Source: JAHEEL01 sp963836085 (GTDB lineage: Bacteria > Actinomycetota > Acidimicrobiia > Spongiisociales > UBA5794). From it: DNA of 64,000 bases. A program made the position numbers and the translations under genes. This document shows, piece after piece, positions 42,825 through 51,065 of this stretch. Location: NCBI GenBank assembly GCA_963836085.1, contig CAWIHT010000015.1, forward strand, positions 183,202 through 247,201, given 5' to 3'. Below the pieces are notes generated by a model. The model saw only the letters and a list, made by a program, of their open reading frames with translations, had not been told where the DNA came from and did not search any database. How positions within the stretch are numbered: the stretch's first letter is position 1; each line of letters starts with the position of its first letter.

Positions 42825-42959
42825 ATGGATGAAGAGACAGCAACCAGATGCTGCGGTTGCGGCTATGCCGCGATGTGCTGGATCGTCCCGGTCCTGTTGG
42901 TACTGATCCTGGTGGTGGTGACGATGTGCGCCCTCAAGTCGTACGGGGTCATCGGCTAG
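42825..42959 (+). CDS. Small cysteine-rich single-pass membrane protein (44 aa)
   Basis: The reading frame starts at an ATG with GGAGGA at 42815-42820. The product has an N-terminal cytosolic-type head with CCGCGYAAMC, then one hydrophobic helix (WIVPVLLVLILVVVTM) and a short tail. Five cysteines in 44 residues suggest metal or cluster binding. It lies between the molybdoenzyme and the TorD-like chaperone and overlaps the latter by 11 bases at the 3' end. I know no family for it. Confidence 0.6.
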   Translation: MDEETATRCCGCGYAAMCWIVPVLLVLILVVVTMCALKSYGVIG

Positions 42960-43449
42960 TTGCCGGCCGCCACCGCGCAACCCCGGCGAGCGCATCACGA
43001 CCAGCGTCGATGACGTCGAGCGCCATCACCAATGCCTGCGCCATGAAGTCGAACTCGAGTCCGATGTGGTCATCGGGCTCCCGATGCAGGTTCGGTGCGC
43101 TGAGGCCGAGCGTCTCATAGGCGCGGCGCACATCGAGCGTGTGGGTGTCGAAGACGAGATGATCGACACCCCGGTGCACCGATTCGTACGGCGCCACCTG
43201 AGGGGTGGCCGACACCCCGTACAGGAGGTCGTGATCGCGCCGGATGGTCTCGGCGCCTTCGCCGAGTTCCTGTGAGCGCCGCATGCGCTCCACGCCGAGG
43301 CGGGCTTCGTCCGTCTCGAAGATCGGCCACTCATCGATGTGTTCCTCGAACGCCGCCAGATATGCTTCGTCGGGTGATGCGCGGTGGAGACTGCCGAGCG
43401 TGGCGAAGGCAGCGGCCAGAGCATCCCACCGTTCGAACTCTGTCACCAC
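42949..43449 (-). CDS. TorD/DmsD-family chaperone-like protein
   Basis: 166 residues from a GTG at 43449 with GGAGGT 7 bases upstream. The all-helical TorD/NarJ pattern is seen: LLYGVSATPQVAPYESVHR, then VRRAYETLGL and REPDDHIGLEFDFMA. These chaperones help mature molybdenum enzymes of the DMSO reductase family. The adjacent molybdoenzyme is of the sulfite oxidase type, which does not normally need one, so the client is probably elsewhere. Confidence 0.75.
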   Translation of the reverse strand: MVTEFERWDALAAAFATLGSLHRASPDEAYLAAFEEHIDEWPIFETDEARLGVERMRRSQELGEGAETIRRDHDLLYGVSATPQVAPYESVHRGVDHLVFDTHTLDVRRAYETLGLSAPNLHREPDDHIGLEFDFMAQALVMALDVIDAGRDALAGVARWRPATSR

Positions 43450-43962
43450 GCCACCTCCGGATTGCCGACGCTGGGAGTGGACCCTATCGGGCCGTGACAT
43501 GGCCTCGATTGGAGGTCCTGCAAGGCGTCGGCATCTCCTCAGCGTGGGGCAGCATCGTCGCCGTGCTCGCAGTGAACGGGACGGATAGGACCACGGTCAT
43601 CAGAGTCCTCCTTGCAGAGAGATGGAGCGAGAGAAAGCCGAGAACCACCGGACACCTTTGGTATCACTGGGTTCTCCCGTGACCGCGATGGGATCCGGGT
43701 GGTGGGCGTTGACGGGCTCGAACCGCCGACCTGTGCCTCGCAAGGGCGTTTCAGGGGATCTCCGTGGCCTGCGAACACGATCGAAACCACGCCCTGACCG
43801 GGGATGATGCCACTCATCGACATTCACCAATTCACGGCGTCCTCAACAGAACGCTTCCCATACGCGTCCCGGAGTCGAGGCGTCCATGCCGTTCCGGACC
43901 TGAACCCATCGCTCGGGTAGGGTTCTGAGCGGCTGATATCGCGAGCGATAGCGAACAGAGAG
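43450..43962. other. Junction of core chromosome and tRNA-Val island
   Basis: No gene seen. It contains the first tRNA-Val 3'-half fragment (43703-43746) and, to its right, a ~100-bp stretch (about 43770-43885) that is similar to the stretch right of the third fragment (about 56905-57010), including TCATCGACATTCA and AGAACGC..CGCGTCC. Confidence 0.6.
43703..43746 (-). repeat. att-like tRNA-Val 3'-half fragment 1 (left end of island)
   Basis: Matches the 3' half of the tRNA-Val at 63747-63790 with a few changes near the anticodon (CTGTGCCTCGCAAGGG in place of CTCTGCCTTGTAAGGG). It lacks the tRNA 5' half, so it is not a working tRNA. Confidence 0.75.
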
Positions 43963-45852
43963 GTGCTGTTGACCGGTGCCAGGACACGGAGCGAGCGTTG
44001 GGAGACCGTGGCGCGGGTCGTGCCCGCAATGCGGTGGCTACCGGAGTATCCGCGAAGCCGACTGCGCGGCGATCTGTTGGCGGGGGCGGTTGTTGCGGCG
44101 CTCCTGGTACCGCAATCGTTGGGCTACGCCCGGATTGCCGGGGTACCGGTGCAGGTTGGGTTGTATGCCGTTCCGCTTGCGCTCCTCGCCTACGCGGTAT
44201 TGGGATCGTCGCCGCAATTGATTGTTGGCCCGGCGTCCACCGTGGCGATCGTCTCTGGATCGTTGGTCGCCGACATCGCCCGCGACAACCCGCAAGACGC
44301 GGTCGCGATCACATCCGCGCTGGCGATCGCTGCCGGGATCGTCCTGGCCGCGATCGGCCTGCTGCGGATCGCGTGGCTGGCCGAATTCCTGTCGAAACCA
44401 ATCGTGACGGGCTTCGTCTTTGGCCTAACCGTGACGATCATCGTCGGCGAACTGCCCACGCTTCTGGGTGTCCCCAAGCCGCCCGGCGACCTGATCGGTG
44501 TACTCGTCCGCACGATCCAGAGCATCGACGAGACCCACGTTCTGACTGCCATCGTCGGTGGCATCGCGCTTGCCGTGCTGTTCGGTGGTCGGAAGATCTC
44601 ACCCCAGGTCCCGTGGGGCCTCGTGGTTCTCGTCGCAGGCGTTGCGGCGTCGCGATTCTTCGATCTCACAGCGAACGGTGTCGCGGTCGTCGGTGACGTT
44701 CCGGCCGGCTTGCCGCCGATCGGCCTGCCCTTTATCCCCGTGCACGATCTCGGAGCGGTCGCTGTTGGTGGCCTGTCACTCGCTCTCGTCGCCTTGGCCG
44801 AGGGACTCGCCGCGTCCCGGCTGTTCGCGACGCGTGGCGGCTACCGGGTGGAAACCGAACGAGAGTTGGTCGGGATGGGCGTCGCCAACGTTGCCGCAGG
44901 CTTTTCCGGGGGACTGGCGGTGGCCGGCAGCCTGTCGAAGACGGCGGCCGCTGAACGGGCCGGGGGCCAGAGTCAGGTAACGGGCATCACCGCGGCCGGA
45001 CTCGTTGTCGCGGTGCTGATCGCGTTCACCTGGTTCTTTGCCGAGCTGCCGTTGGCCGTGCTCAGCGCCATCGTTATCGCAGCAGTGTGGGGGCTGATGG
45101 ATGTGGCAGCGATTCGCCGGTATCGTCACGTCCGCAACGCCGATTTCGTCGCCGCCGTTGTGGGTACTGCGTCCGTCGTGTTGTTCGGACCGCTCTACGG
45201 GCTGGGTATTGCGATCGCTGTGTCCCTCCTGGCGACCATCTACCGTTCAAGTTCACCGCGCATAGAAGTCCTCGGCAAGATCAGTGAGGAGAAGGCGGCG
45301 TGGGGCCGAGTTCGTGGCCATCCCGACCGCCTACCGGTTGCAGGTGTTCTGGTCGTACGACTCGACGCGCCGCTGTTCTGGGCGAATGCGACGGCGATCG
45401 AGGACCGGCTGCTGGCCGAGGTCGAGAACTGGCCCGATACGCGGGCACTCGTGCTCGACCTGGAGGCCACGACGCAACTCGACACGACGAGCGCAGACGT
45501 CTTGCAGCACCTCGCCGACGAGCTGGCGAAACGCGACATCAATATCTATCTCGCCCGGGTACTACACCGCGTTGAACACGTTCTCGAACGGTCGGGCTTC
45601 GTTGACGCGGTCGATCAAGAGAGTCGCTTCTGGCACAGCATCTCGCAGTGTGTGCGCGCCGCCGGCCGGGACACCCCGCTCAAGGCCAATGAGTCGCGTC
45701 CACACGAGTCAGATCCAGCGGACGACAGGACTGAACCCGACGCCCGGGCGCCGTCAGCCGCAGACGAAACCAGCGAGATGGTCGAGGGCGTCGAAGTCGA
45801 GGTGCTCGACGAAGACCCCACCGACCGCGATGCACCCGATCCGGCGTCCTGA
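43963..45852 (+). CDS. SulP-family anion transporter with STAS domain
   Basis: 629 residues from a GTG at 43963. The Sulfate_transp region (~35-425) has ~11 membrane segments with LLAGAVVAALLVPQSLGYARIAGVPVQVGLY, LIVGPASTVAIVSG and AGFSGGLAVAGSLSKTAAAERAGG. A STAS domain (~455-560; VLVVRLDAPLFWANATAIEDR, LDLEATTQLDTTSADVL) and a long acidic tail follow. It imports sulfate or bicarbonate-like anions. It is the first gene of segment A and is not closely similar to the other SulP at 49192. Confidence 0.9.
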   Translation: MLLTGARTRSERWETVARVVPAMRWLPEYPRSRLRGDLLAGAVVAALLVPQSLGYARIAGVPVQVGLYAVPLALLAYAVLGSSPQLIVGPASTVAIVSGSLVADIARDNPQDAVAITSALAIAAGIVLAAIGLLRIAWLAEFLSKPIVTGFVFGLTVTIIVGELPTLLGVPKPPGDLIGVLVRTIQSIDETHVLTAIVGGIALAVLFGGRKISPQVPWGLVVLVAGVAASRFFDLTANGVAVVGDVPAGLPPIGLPFIPVHDLGAVAVGGLSLALVALAEGLAASRLFATRGGYRVETERELVGMGVANVAAGFSGGLAVAGSLSKTAAAERAGGQSQVTGITAAGLVVAVLIAFTWFFAELPLAVLSAIVIAAVWGLMDVAAIRRYRHVRNADFVAAVVGTASVVLFGPLYGLGIAIAVSLLATIYRSSSPRIEVLGKISEEKAAWGRVRGHPDRLPVAGVLVVRLDAPLFWANATAIEDRLLAEVENWPDTRALVLDLEATTQLDTTSADVLQHLADELAKRDINIYLARVLHRVEHVLERSGFVDAVDQESRFWHSISQCVRAAGRDTPLKANESRPHESDPADDRTEPDARAPSAADETSEMVEGVEVEVLDEDPTDRDAPDPAS

Positions 45853-45884
45853 ATAACGAAGCAGCGCATGACAGCACCAGTACG

Positions 45885-46258
45885 TGTCTACCGCTCCTGC
45901 ACCACAGGGCTTCCTGGCGGCGGGCGCTGCCGGGATCGAACCAGCGACCGATGTCGTGCGAAGGCGGGTCGATGACCCAAGGATGACGAGCGATTCGGCC
46001 GAGGCCCCACGCGGCGAGGCTTCGACGGCGGCGCCGACGAGACCGGGAATCTGGCTGGCCCAACAGGATGGACACGCCAACGCCGGTGAGGAACCCGGTC
46101 ATCGCTGAGTGAGAAACGGATGCCACGAACCGTCCCAGCCCGAGGAACCCCGCGAGCACCATAGGCTTCGTGCCCGCCGTCAAGCCCCGACGATCGGCCG
46201 ACGAAGGTGGCGTGAGTCCGTGGATCGGATCCCCGCCCACCACCTGCTGAGTCTGGAC
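45885..46258 (-). pseudogene. Collapsed copy of the SulP gene at 49192-50970
   Basis: The segment right of 46000 matches the first third of the intact SulP gene (50500-50970) in the same divergent position relative to the alkylsulfatase, but with internal deletions, frameshifts and a changed left end. Conserved pieces include the region for FLTGVGVSILLGQ, LVLAGFLGLGRFVASVSHS and the start-proximal bases GTCTGGACAT. It cannot encode a transporter. Confidence 0.7.
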
Positions 46259-46356
46259 ATTGCCGGACTCGCTCCCGGCCCTCTTTGGTAGCGTTGTCCG
46301 GGGCCCCGCCGTGAACTACTGTCGCCCTGAGATTCCCCCGTTCCCACAGGAGCAGC

Positions 46357-48288
46357 ATGTCGGAGTATCCCCATTTCCACTCGGATGGTCGGGAGCCGTC
46401 CGCGTTCACGCGCGCGCTTCAGGAGGAGCAACGTCGCCGCTTGCCGTTCGACGACGACCGCGACTTCGAGGAGGCCCGGCGGGGGTTCATCGCGAGACCC
46501 GACTACGACAAGATCATGGCCGACGCTGGCAATGTGGCGTGGGACATGGGCCGCTACGAGTTTCTGCTCGAGGGTGAGGACTTCGACTCGATCCATCCTT
46601 CGCTGCAGCGCCAGGCGATCCTCAACATGGCCTATGGCGTCTATGAGGTGATGGACGGCATCTATCAGGTTCGCGGATTCGACCTCGCCAACCTCACGTT
46701 TGTGCGGGGAGCGACGGGATGGATCGTATTCGACACCGGCACGACCGTCGAGACGGCGAGGGCTGCTCACGCCCTCGTCAGGCAACACGTGGAGGATCTG
46801 CCGGTCAGCGCGGTGATCCATTCGCACTCGCACATCGACCACTTCGGCGGTGTGCGCGGACTCATTGACGAGGTCGATGTTCGGGCCGGGACAGTACCCG
46901 TCATCGTCCCCGAGGGCTTCATGGAGCATGCTGTCGCAGAGAACGTGTACGCCGGGACTGCGATGCTCCGGCGTGCCTTCTTCCAGTACGGCGGGCTCAT
47001 GCCTGCCAACCCGTACGGTCACGTCGACCAGGCGATCGGCAAGAACACCGCGGCGGGGAGACCGAGCCTGATCCAACCTTCGCTCGTGATCACCGACGAT
47101 GTCGAGCACCACACCGTCGACGGCATCCCAATGGTTTTCCACAACACGCCGGGCACCGAGGCGCCCGCCGAGATGAACACCTACCTACCAGACAAGAAGG
47201 CGTTCTGGGCCGCAGAGAACATCGTTGGCACCATCCACAACATCTACACGTTGCGTGGAGCGCTCGTGCGCGATGCACTCGTATGGTCGAAGAAGATCGG
47301 TGAGGCACTCCATCTCTTCGGAAAGGAGGCAGATGTGATGTTTGCCTCCCACAGTTGGCCCCGGTGGGGGAACGACCGGATCCAGGAGGTGATGCGCACC
47401 CAGCGCGATGCCTACGCGCATCTCAACAACCAGGTGCTTCATCTCGCCAACCAGGGCGTGACGATCAACGAGATCCACAACGTGTACCGCCAACCCGAAT
47501 CACTCACGAAGCAGTGGCCGGCGCATTCCTATCACGGCTCAGAGGAACACAACTCGCGCGCCGTGATCAACCGGTACCTCGGGTATTGGGACGCCAATCC
47601 CGCGACCTTGATCCCACTGTCGCCCAGGGATTCGGCCCCGCTCTACGTCGAGATGATGGGTGGTCCCGAGCCGATCCTGACGAAGGGTCGGGCCCTCCAC
47701 GACGAGGGCCGGTACCGGGAAGCGCAGGAGATTCTCAACAAGCTCGTGTATGCCGAGCCCGACAATGTCGATGCCAAGCAGCTGCTCGCCGACGTCTTCG
47801 AACAGCTCGGCTACCAGCAGGAGAGCCCCAGCGTACGAAACAGCTTCCTCGCTGCTGCCCTCGAGCTGCGCACCGGCATCCCCGAAGGAACCGTGCCGGC
47901 CGTGTCGTCCCCCGACGTACTGCGTGCGCTCACCACCGAGATGTTCTTCGACTATCTCGCCATCCGCATGGACGGCTCCAAGGTCGAGGATGTCGCTTTC
48001 GTCGCCAACATCCGTCATCCCGACAGCGGGGAAGAACTCGTGGTTGAGCTTTCCAATGCGACGCTGACCACCCAGATGGGCTTCCAATCCGACGACGCCA
48101 CGGTCACGATCGTCGTCGATCGTGCCGACTTCGAACAGGTGATGCTCGGCGAGCGCTCATTCGAGGAACTGATCGAATCAGGCGCCAGCGACGTGGATGG
48201 TGATCTCCGCGGCCTCCAAAGGATGCTGGCATCGCTGGTGGAGTTCAACCTGCTGTTCGAACTGCTCCCAGGGACCGCAGCGACGTGA
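46357..48288 (+). CDS. Alkylsulfatase (SdsA/YjcS-type metallo-beta-lactamase fold), copy 1
   Basis: 643 residues from the ATG at 46357 (GGAGCAGC upstream). The N-terminal MBL domain has the binuclear zinc motif HSHSHIDHFGG, with further ligands in ITDDVEHHTVDG, AAENIVGTIHN and ASHSWPRWGN. A dimerisation domain (GRYREAQEILNKLVYAEPDN) and a C-terminal SCP2-like domain (VFVANIRHPDSGEELVVELSN-type) complete the three-domain layout of SdsA1. These enzymes release sulfate from alkyl sulfates such as SDS. No signal peptide is seen. It is ~98% identical to copy 2 by my reading. Confidence 0.9.
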   Translation: MSEYPHFHSDGREPSAFTRALQEEQRRRLPFDDDRDFEEARRGFIARPDYDKIMADAGNVAWDMGRYEFLLEGEDFDSIHPSLQRQAILNMAYGVYEVMDGIYQVRGFDLANLTFVRGATGWIVFDTGTTVETARAAHALVRQHVEDLPVSAVIHSHSHIDHFGGVRGLIDEVDVRAGTVPVIVPEGFMEHAVAENVYAGTAMLRRAFFQYGGLMPANPYGHVDQAIGKNTAAGRPSLIQPSLVITDDVEHHTVDGIPMVFHNTPGTEAPAEMNTYLPDKKAFWAAENIVGTIHNIYTLRGALVRDALVWSKKIGEALHLFGKEADVMFASHSWPRWGNDRIQEVMRTQRDAYAHLNNQVLHLANQGVTINEIHNVYRQPESLTKQWPAHSYHGSEEHNSRAVINRYLGYWDANPATLIPLSPRDSAPLYVEMMGGPEPILTKGRALHDEGRYREAQEILNKLVYAEPDNVDAKQLLADVFEQLGYQQESPSVRNSFLAAALELRTGIPEGTVPAVSSPDVLRALTTEMFFDYLAIRMDGSKVEDVAFVANIRHPDSGEELVVELSNATLTTQMGFQSDDATVTIVVDRADFEQVMLGERSFEELIESGASDVDGDLRGLQRMLASLVEFNLLFELLPGTAAT

Positions 48289-48311
48289 CGTATCGAACGG
48301 TCGCCCGCCGA

Positions 48312-48415
48312 GGTCTGCGGCCACCTCCGACACCCGCGAACCTCTCTGGGAGCCATCTGATGTGGACGCACTGTGGACGCGAAGCAGCCGACACCGCGAC
48401 CAAGGAAGGGGACTA
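48312..48415 (+). pseudogene. 3'-end remnant of a tyrosine integrase gene
   Basis: The reading REPLWEPSDVDALWTRSSRHRDQGRGL matches the end of the integrase at 55659-56804 (DPPWDPCDVDALWSRRNRHRDQGRGLT). DNA similarity continues without a break through the following tRNA fragment. The catalytic part of the gene is gone. Confidence 0.75.
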
Positions 48416-48453
48416 GCCGAGGAAGCCTCAGCCACCACCAGGGCTCCCGACCG

Positions 48454-48497
48454 TGGGCGTTGACGGGCTCGAACCGCCGACCTCTGCCTTGTAAGGG
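48454..48497 (-). repeat. att-like tRNA-Val 3'-half fragment 2 (A/B boundary)
   Basis: The 44 bases are identical to the intact tRNA-Val 3' half (63747-63790) and share the left flank GGCTCCCGACCG with fragment 3. Confidence 0.85.
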
Positions 48498-48837
48498 TCT
48501 CTGATGGCGTTCTCGCGCGCCCACACAACCAGGGCGATACGATGAAGCGCCCGGTCAGAGACCCTATTGACGACTCATCGTTTCGCGCCAGATCTCAGTG
48601 TCTTTCACTGTAATGTGGACGCGGTGTGGTCGCGGCCCCAGCCCGCCAAGCCGGTGCTGAGACGACCGCCCAAGGTCTGGAGTTCCTCCGCCAGGGAGCT
48701 AGAAGCTAGTTCAGTAGCTTGTTTGGTGTGTCGTACCAGCGCCGTCCCGAGCCGATCTCAGGGACCTTGCCGCGCGCATCCTGGGAATACCGAGATACGT
48801 CTGAGCGGCAGGACCAGGCCGCCGACACCGAGGAAGG

Positions 48838-49140
48838 TCAGGCCCTATGCGGGCATTGCCCCGACCTGAACGGCGAGGTCGCCACCCACACTGCCGGCCT
48901 GGTGAGGGTCTTGAGCTGCAGCTTGAGCCCCACCCCGACGAGCAGGAGCAGGGTGCCGACATCGACGACCCAATCGATGGTGTCGGACGATTCCATGCCG
49001 AAGGCGTGCAAGACGAACCCTGGGATCAGAAACCCCCCGAGCGGGGGGAACTTCACGGCCGCGGCAACAACGACCAGGGCAGGGCGACGAGCAGCAGGGG
49101 GGACGACCGTCGCGGCATTGTCACGGCGCGCCCTTCTCTG
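48838..49140 (-). pseudogene. Remnant of a CPA2/Kef-type cation:proton antiporter
   Basis: A short open stretch reads FPPLGGFLIPGFVLHAFG and VVDVGTLLLLVGVGLKLQL, which matches the first helices of Kef-type antiporters. Reading continues for ~100 residues at most before frames break on both sides, so it is a fragment. Confidence 0.45.
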
Positions 49141-49191
49141 GCAGACAATGTACCCGTCACCGGCGCAGTCGTCTCGAACCGGCCCCGCATG

Positions 49192-50970
49192 TCACTCGTC
49201 GTCGTCGGTCGGGCCATCTCCAAACAGGTCCGCGATGCCACCCACCATTCGCTTCACCCAAGGATCGCCGTCCTGCTGTGGTGGTGGCTCGGCCGGAGCC
49301 GAGAGTAGGAACGCCGATGCCTCCTCGATCGCGGCACGAGTCGACTCGCCGATCGTCGGCGTGGCTTCGACAAAGTGGAACGTGCCGCCCGAATCGATCC
49401 GCCCGGAGCTCTCAAACTGATCGATCAGGTCTTTGTCCACCCCGCTGAGATAGAGGCGGCCGCCGCGTTTGGACAGGTCCTCGGCATACGCTGAGAGGAC
49501 GGAGAACGCCGTTGCCCCGATCACGCTCTTGCCCCGGATCCGGAGGACCACGACGGGCTTGTCGGCATTCCCGGGCTGAGGCAGGTCGTTCTCCAACGTG
49601 CGGGCACCTGCATAGAACAGGCTGCCGTAGAGGTTGAGCACCGTCACGGCCTCGGATGCAAGCGACGAGGGCACCGGTTGCTCGACCATCGCTCCGTCGT
49701 CGCCTTCGCTCAACGACACGAGCCTGACGTCCTTGGCCTCCCTGTCGACGGCCAGTAGCAGCGAGAGTGCCACGCCGATTCCGACGGCGGCGGCCACCGG
49801 CAGGACGAGCGTGGCGATGAACGTGGTCGTCATGCCAACCTGCGATCGCCCCCCGGATCGCCACACTGCACCGATCTGACCGGGACGGATGGCACTGACC
49901 GATGCGATGATCAGGATTGCCGCGAGTGTCGGCATCGCGACCTGTTCGGCGAGGTCGGAGAAGGCGACCAGCACCAGGAGCATGAACACCCCCGAAATGA
50001 TGGCCGCCCACCGCCCGACAGCGCCTGCGGAGACGTTGAGGGCGGTCTGGCTCACGGAACCGCCGACGGGCGTGCCCCGGAACACCCCGACGGCGATGTT
50101 GGACCAGCCCTGGGCCATGAAGTCGGTGTTCTGATCAGACCGGGATCGGTCGGGATTCGGGTACGTCTGAGCAACGCCGGCCCCTTGCACCAACACGATC
50201 ACCGCAACGGCGAATGCGCCGGCGAGTAGCTCGAGGTTGAAGAGGCGGAACGGAGGCAGGGCCGGGACTGGTAGTCCTCGAACGATCTCGCCGACGTCGC
50301 CGACTTGTAGCACGCTGTCGAAGTACGGAACAGTCACGACGATGGCGGAGGGGACGATAAGGGCGATCAGCGCCGCATACCGCGACAGGGGCGTCACCGG
50401 GAGGAGTACGAGGACCAGCAGGGCCGTGATTCCGATGACCAGGCTGGGGACATCGATGCCCTGGAGGTCGAACACGGCGCGTGCAGCGCTCTCGATCGGA
50501 CCGGAGGCCTCGACGGTGGCGCCGACGAGACCAGGGATCTGGCCCAACAGGATGGACACGGCAACGCCGGTGAGAAACCCGGTCATCACGGAGTGGGACA
50601 CGAATGCCACGAAACGTCCCAGCCCGAGGAACCCCGCGAGCACCATCATCACGCCGGCAAGGCTCGTCATGAGGAACAGCGACGACAGGCGAGCGTCGGG
50701 CGGAACACCCTGGAGGGCCGAGTACGCGGCCAGCGATGCAGCGCTGGTGGTCGTGATCACCATCAGCTTCGTGCTCGCCGTCAAGCCCCCGACGATCGGC
50801 CCGGCGAAGCTGGCGTAGAGTCCGTGGATCGGATTCACGCCCACGAGGGCAGCTGCGGCCATCCCATCAGGGACCGCCGCGGCGGTGCGTGGTGCGGCTG
50901 CGATCGCGGAACCCCTCAGGGTTCCCCGCCGGGGCTTGATCCCCGCCCACCACCTACTGAGTCTGGACAT
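49192..50970 (-). CDS. SulP-family anion transporter with STAS domain (intact copy of the module)
   Basis: 592 residues from the ATG at 50970. Typical pieces are VPDGMAAAALVGVNPIHGLYA, FAGPIVGGLTASTKLMVITT, FLTGVAVSILLGQIPGL and GTPVGGSVSQTALNVSAGA, followed by a STAS domain (~455-555, VTVLNLYGSLFYAGARTLEND). It diverges from the alkylsulfatase gene across 95 bases, suggesting joint control and uptake or export of the sulfate ester or its released sulfate. The homologous gene in segment A is collapsed. Confidence 0.9.
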   Translation of the reverse strand: MSRLSRWWAGIKPRRGTLRGSAIAAAPRTAAAVPDGMAAAALVGVNPIHGLYASFAGPIVGGLTASTKLMVITTTSAASLAAYSALQGVPPDARLSSLFLMTSLAGVMMVLAGFLGLGRFVAFVSHSVMTGFLTGVAVSILLGQIPGLVGATVEASGPIESAARAVFDLQGIDVPSLVIGITALLVLVLLPVTPLSRYAALIALIVPSAIVVTVPYFDSVLQVGDVGEIVRGLPVPALPPFRLFNLELLAGAFAVAVIVLVQGAGVAQTYPNPDRSRSDQNTDFMAQGWSNIAVGVFRGTPVGGSVSQTALNVSAGAVGRWAAIISGVFMLLVLVAFSDLAEQVAMPTLAAILIIASVSAIRPGQIGAVWRSGGRSQVGMTTTFIATLVLPVAAAVGIGVALSLLLAVDREAKDVRLVSLSEGDDGAMVEQPVPSSLASEAVTVLNLYGSLFYAGARTLENDLPQPGNADKPVVVLRIRGKSVIGATAFSVLSAYAEDLSKRGGRLYLSGVDKDLIDQFESSGRIDSGGTFHFVEATPTIGESTRAAIEEASAFLLSAPAEPPPQQDGDPWVKRMVGGIADLFGDGPTDDDE

Positions 50971-51065
50971 CACCTGGTTCGCTCCGGGCCTGTTGCGTAG
51001 CGTTGTGTGGGGCCTCGCTGTGGATTACTGTCGCCCTGAGATTCCCGCATTCCCATAGGAGCAGT

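Larger units (their letters stand above)
48289..49191. other. Decayed region around the A/B junction
   Basis: No intact gene. It contains an integrase 3'-end remnant (48312-48415), tRNA-Val fragment 2 (48454-48497), a short VDAVWSR-encoding sequence at ~48614-48636 that again resembles the integrase end, and an antiporter remnant (48838-49140). Confidence 0.65.
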
